Shown here: positions 5,646 through 7,899 of the stretch, in pieces
Numbering within the stretch: the first letter of the stretch is position 1
Layout: every line of letters begins with the position of its first letter
Assembly: GCA_035505995.1 (NCBI GenBank)
Contig: DATJQF010000169.1
Location: 1 to 7,899, forward strand
Direction: 5' to 3'
Origin: DATJQF01 sp035505995
GTDB lineage: Bacteria; Bacteroidota; Bacteroidia; Bacteroidales; FEN-979
Length of the DNA stretch: 7,899 nt
Position numbers and translations under genes: made by a program
Notes under the pieces: model-generated
Database searches by the model: none
What the model was told of the DNA's origin: nothing
The model's input: the letters and a program-made list of their open reading frames with translations, nothing else

Positions 5646-6836
5646 TTACTGCTTAACAAATTTCCCCACCTGCACCCCCTTCTCCCCAACCAGCTTAATC
5701 AGGCAAACCCCGATTGGGAGGCTGCTAACATCGATGGTCGTGGTTGGGGCGGTGATGTCCTGTTGCAGGATCTGCTGACCCTGGATATTAAGGATCAAAA
5801 GCTTTCCTTTGAAACCGGTTTTAACAGAGATCAAACTGTTTGCCGGGTTGGGATAAAGAGACAGCAACTGGTGTTTCTCTTCCTGATCAAATATGGACGA
5901 AGGAGATGCTTTATGGGCAATATAAAGTTCATTGGCAAGCCAGTTATTTTTAACAGCCCTAATGAATACAACCCACTTCAGACTGTCGGACATTGAAGGC
6001 AGTCCGTTAATCATGACAGTATCATTAATACCCTTGATTTGCAGGAATGTTTCGACAGAAAAGCTATCTGCAAGAGTTGCCCTTGTCAGCTGGTAAAGTG
6101 CCGGATTACCAGTGGTATCATTAGCACTTAAAAAATATGTCAGACCATCCTTGGAAAGCTGGCCCGGACCTGGTGAATATCCCGTTGGGAGAATTAAAGT
6201 TCTTGTATAATTGAATTTACTGGCAGAAATACGCGAAAACTCAACGATTCCTTCAGATCCCCAATCATTATTCCAATAAATAAAAAGTTCATCCTGGGAA
6301 GGATTCAGAGATGGACCGGCAATAAAAGAAAGGCTGATTCCTGATAAAGAAATCGGTGTAGCAGGGTCAAAAGGTGAAGATGCTGAGGAACGGTGAGCAT
6401 AATAAAGACCATCTCCATCCGAAAGATAAGCGTCCAGTTCATCAGCAGAAAGCCAGATGGAAATAGGATATGAAACATTGCCAATGGAGAATGCTTGAGC
6501 TGTGTCAAAATAACTATTGACATTAGCCCGTTGGGTAAACATCAGCTCATGAGTGAATGAAGATCCATGAGTATAATATAACCGCAATCCGTCGGGCGAT
6601 ATCCAGGGATAAGCATCTGCATTGGCTGTATCATTGATTTCCGATAAGGGTCTTACGCTGTCGTATGCAAACGGAGTGAACAAGCCAGGATAATGTAAAG
6701 GCCCCTTTCCGTTATTAATTATAACTAAAACTGGCACCCCATTGATATCCTTATTTCCTGAGACCAGCTGCTTTTGGTGTTGAGTAAATGCAGTGAGTGG
6801 AAGCAGGACAACTATAAAAAGAGATATTTTATTCAT
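5646..6836 (-). CDS. Secreted beta-propeller-like protein with T9SS sorting domain
   Basis: A 396-residue exported protein of unknown specific function. Residues 1-19 are a signal peptide (MNKIS, hydrophobic LFIVVLLPLTAF, then TQ). The middle (about 70-300) holds repeats of the WD40-like/PD40 (TolB) kind: AYPWISPDGLRLYYT (75-89), ISIWLSADELDAYLSD (125-140), GPSLNPSQDELFIYW (174-188), GPGQLSKDGLTYFLS (223-237) and a weaker one near 279-293. A beta-propeller is therefore likely. Residues 323-396 are a type A T9SS C-terminal domain (SLYPNPANSLISV ... GVCLIKLVGEKGVQVGKFVKQ), which would send it through the outer membrane for surface attachment or release. The ATG at 6836 is preferred over longer in-frame starts because it begins the signal peptide and lies about 30 bases after a good promoter. 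The gene is more AT-rich than its neighbours and is bracketed by the 61-bp repeats. Confidence 0.85.
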   Translation of the reverse strand: MNKISLFIVVLLPLTAFTQHQKQLVSGNKDINGVPVLVIINNGKGPLHYPGLFTPFAYDSVRPLSEINDTANADAYPWISPDGLRLYYTHGSSFTHELMFTQRANVNSYFDTAQAFSIGNVSYPISIWLSADELDAYLSDGDGLYYAHRSSASSPFDPATPISLSGISLSFIAGPSLNPSQDELFIYWNNDWGSEGIVEFSRISASKFNYTRTLILPTGYSPGPGQLSKDGLTYFLSANDTTGNPALYQLTRATLADSFSVETFLQIKGINDTVMINGLPSMSDSLKWVVFIRAVKNNWLANELYIAHKASPSSIFDQEEKHQLLSLYPNPANSLISVKTGFKGKLLILNIQGQQILQQDITAPTTTIDVSSLPIGVCLIKLVGEKGVQVGKFVKQ

Positions 6837-6866
6837 TCTATCGAATGGTGATAAATTTAATTCCTT

Positions 6867-6897
6867 TAAAGGTAAGGCATAATTCCGTAGAATGCAA
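6867..6897 (-). promoter_or_regulatory. Bacteroidetes-type promoter of the T9SS propeller gene
   Basis: On the minus strand, TTG at 6895-6897 is followed by exactly 20 bases and TACCTTTA at 6867-6874, one mismatch from TAnnTTTG. The -7 element ends 30 bases before the ATG at 6836. Spacing and position are those expected for the phylum's housekeeping promoters, and they rule out the in-frame start at 6929. Confidence 0.6.
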
Positions 6898-6910
6898 ATT
6901 GTTAATGAAA

Positions 6911-6938
6911 CGAATCTTAACGTAACCAAAAAGATTCG
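6911..6938. repeat. Perfect 8-bp inverted repeat upstream of the T9SS promoter
   Basis: CGAATCTT (6911-6918) and AAGATTCG (6931-6938) are exact reverse complements separated by 12 bases. The pair lies 14 bases upstream of the -33 element of the T9SS gene, where an activator site could be. No regulator is known and a chance match in AT-rich DNA is possible. Confidence 0.4.
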
Positions 6939-6978
6939 GTTGCAAAAGAATTTAATGCAATTAAAAATCCCTCCCCTA

Positions 6979-7039
6979 CCATAAAAAAAGCAGGCCGTTA
7001 ATTGCCTGCTTTCTTCTCAACCTCCTGGTTCTTCAATCC
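6979..7039. repeat. 61-bp direct repeat, copy B (terminator cassette)
   Basis: The second copy of the 61-bp element, 59 of 61 identical to 5572-5632 and in the same orientation. It includes the terminator at 6987-7012 and the same 27-base flank. It lies 18 bases from the 3' end of the tRNA-Arg gene, so here it serves a different gene from copy A. Confidence 0.95.
6987..7012 (-). terminator. Intrinsic terminator of tRNA-Arg
   Basis: The same stem-loop as at 5580-5605: 9-bp stem AAAGCAGGC/GCCTGCTTT with an 8-base loop and seven T residues on the minus strand. It follows the tRNA by about 45 bases, is the obvious end of its transcript, and separates it from the downstream T9SS promoter. Confidence 0.85.
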
Positions 7040-7040
7040 T

Positions 7041-7054
7041 ACTTCCCACTTCCC
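7041..7054. repeat. Two perfect ACTTCCC heptamers
   Basis: ACTTCCC occurs twice in tandem in the 18-base gap between copy B of the 61-bp repeat and the tRNA 3' end. The period of 7 is the same as in the array at 5412-5551, although the unit differs. With only two units this could be chance. Confidence 0.4.
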
Positions 7055-7057
7055 GAG

Positions 7058-7130
7058 TGACTCCGGAGGGACTCGAACCCCCAACCCTCAGAACCGGAAT
7101 CTGATATTCTATCCATTGAACTACGGAGCC
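7058..7130 (-). tRNA. tRNA-Arg (anticodon CCG)
   Basis: A complete 73-base cloverleaf read on the minus strand. The acceptor stem GGCTCCG pairs with CGGAGTC (one G-U pair). The D stem is GTTC/GAAT, the anticodon stem TCAGA/TCTGA with loop TTCCGGT, giving anticodon CCG for the Arg codon CGG. The variable region is GGGTT, the T arm GGGGG-TTCGAGT-CCCTC, and the discriminator base is A. The 3' CCA is not encoded (the next bases are CTC), so it must be added by the CCA-adding enzyme. It stands alone, with its own -7 element and terminator. Confidence 0.97.
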
Positions 7131-7136
7131 ATGGTG

Positions 7137-7144
7137 CAAAGGTA
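7137..7144 (-). promoter_or_regulatory. -7 promoter element of tRNA-Arg
   Basis: The minus strand reads TACCTTTG, an exact TAnnTTTG match, ending 6 bases before the mature 5' end of the tRNA. Transcription would start at or very close to the mature 5' end. The nearest upstream TTG (7168-7170) is 23 bases away, slightly beyond the usual 19-21, so the -33 element is uncertain. Confidence 0.5.
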
Positions 7145-7166
7145 AGAAAAGCGCACCAAATATGTA

Positions 7167-7899
7167 TCAAATAGCGATCACACGGAATGTTTTCGATCCT
7201 TCCGCACTTTTCACCGTGATGAAATAAATCCCGGAGGGAACCCTTTGCCCGGCATCATCCGTGCGGTCCCAGCGCCACTCCATCCTGCCCCCGGGCGCTG
7301 CGATTTCCACCGGTCCCCTGACCGGCTGCATCAGGGTGTTGAAAACGGAAATGGTAACCTTTCCCGGTTGCACCTGCCCCGAAATGCGGATCCAGTCGGG
7401 GAACGGATTTGGGAAAGCCTGTACATTCAACCCTTTTATATCGGGAACTCCCGTGATGACCAGGGACGAATCGATCGCAATAATGATGCGGGAGGTCTGG
7501 GTGAGCGACCGGACCTCGAGTGTGTCGTAGAAATAACCGGACAGGGATTTTTTCAGTACCACCCAGTGTACAGTATCCGTTACCGTTTCATTGGGATCCA
7601 TTGTGACCGGGAAGCTGCTGTAATGAGGCCGGGTATACCAGGTCTCGGGAGATCCGAAAAGAGTGCCTTCCTGCTGTATGTACTGGATATCGAGTGAATA
7701 ACTGTGCGGATTCACCAGGCTAAAGGACTTTCCATATTCCACATCCTGAGACGTCTGGAAAAAGACGGTGTCAGGATAATAGGTAAAGCTGTTGTCGACC
7801 GGTCCCAGGTTCCCGTTCTCGCACAGGTTCTGGGCAAAGATCTGCTGGCCTCCGAGCCGGTCATCCCACCAGGCATACACCACCTGGCTGTTGGCCAGC
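7167..7899 (-). CDS. T9SS-secreted protein, C-terminal part (cut by window edge)
   Basis: The frame runs off the right edge with no start in view: the codons before a possible GTG at 7883 read L-A-N-S-Q and continue, so the N-terminus and signal peptide are missing. About 243 residues are visible. They begin with VVYAWWDDRLGGQQIFAQNL, a motif seen in repeats of large secreted Bacteroidetes proteins, where each repeat ends in a description-like strand with D-R/N and Y/FAQ. A beta-rich region follows. The last 85 residues are a T9SS C-terminal domain: VQAFPNPFPDWIRIS, a FlgD-Ig-like MEWRWDRTDDAGQRVPSGIYF, and a terminal TFRVIAI. The product is likely a surface or extracellular protein whose enzymatic or binding domain lies outside the window. 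The stop is 37 bases from the tRNA gene. Confidence 0.85.
   Translation of the reverse strand, partial: LANSQVVYAWWDDRLGGQQIFAQNLCENGNLGPVDNSFTYYPDTVFFQTSQDVEYGKSFSLVNPHSYSLDIQYIQQEGTLFGSPETWYTRPHYSSFPVTMDPNETVTDTVHWVVLKKSLSGYFYDTLEVRSLTQTSRIIIAIDSSLVITGVPDIKGLNVQAFPNPFPDWIRISGQVQPGKVTISVFNTLMQPVRGPVEIAAPGGRMEWRWDRTDDAGQRVPSGIYFITVKSAEGSKTFRVIAI

Noticed and set aside
5572..7039. Integrative element with attachment sites at the 61-bp repeats
   Set aside because: No integrase or transposase lies between the copies, the repeats do not include any of the tRNA sequence, and each copy works as a terminator. Simple recombination or repeat spread is a better reading.

Overview
The window looks like a chromosomal segment of a member of the Bacteroidota (Bacteroidales or a close relative, probably environmental). 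Four signs support this: two proteins with type IX secretion (T9SS) C-terminal sorting domains, a small secreted SPOR protein of the type common in this phylum, promoters of the TTG-N20-TAnnTTTG kind, and almost no Shine-Dalgarno sequences. Most genes are fairly GC-rich, but the stretch from about 5424 to 7000 is clearly more AT-rich.

Layout. Positions 1-124 are non-coding. ruvB (Holliday-junction branch-migration motor) lies on the minus strand at 125-1147. Divergent from it is a plus-strand operon: a tandem-domain universal stress protein (1241-2080), a secreted SPOR-domain protein that overlaps it by ATGA (2077-2520), and a second tandem-domain universal stress protein 11 bases later (2532-3380). 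A GC-rich hairpin separates this operon from a convergent class II fructose-bisphosphate aldolase (minus, 3420-4499), which has its own phylum-type promoter. Divergent from the aldolase is an MBL-fold hydrolase of the YycJ/WalJ type (4656-5423).

The right third is dominated by minus-strand transcription and by repeats. It holds an incomplete T9SS cargo protein (7167-7899, cut by the window edge), a tRNA-Arg with anticodon CCG (7058-7130), and a complete 396-residue T9SS cargo protein that is probably a beta-propeller (5646-6836). A 61-bp sequence built round an intrinsic terminator occurs twice, once after the tRNA and once after the complete T9SS gene, with only two differences. Between the MBL gene and the first copy sits an inverted pair of degenerate 7-bp repeat arrays. 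These arrays also supply the last codons and the stop of the MBL gene.

The genes do not form one pathway: DNA repair, stress response and envelope, glycolysis, a metallo-hydrolase and secreted proteins lie side by side. I see no clear new defence or biosynthetic system. The most notable items are the USP-SPOR-USP operon with its shared degenerate second USP domain, the duplicated terminator cassette bounding an AT-rich gene next to a tRNA, and the paired heptamer arrays.
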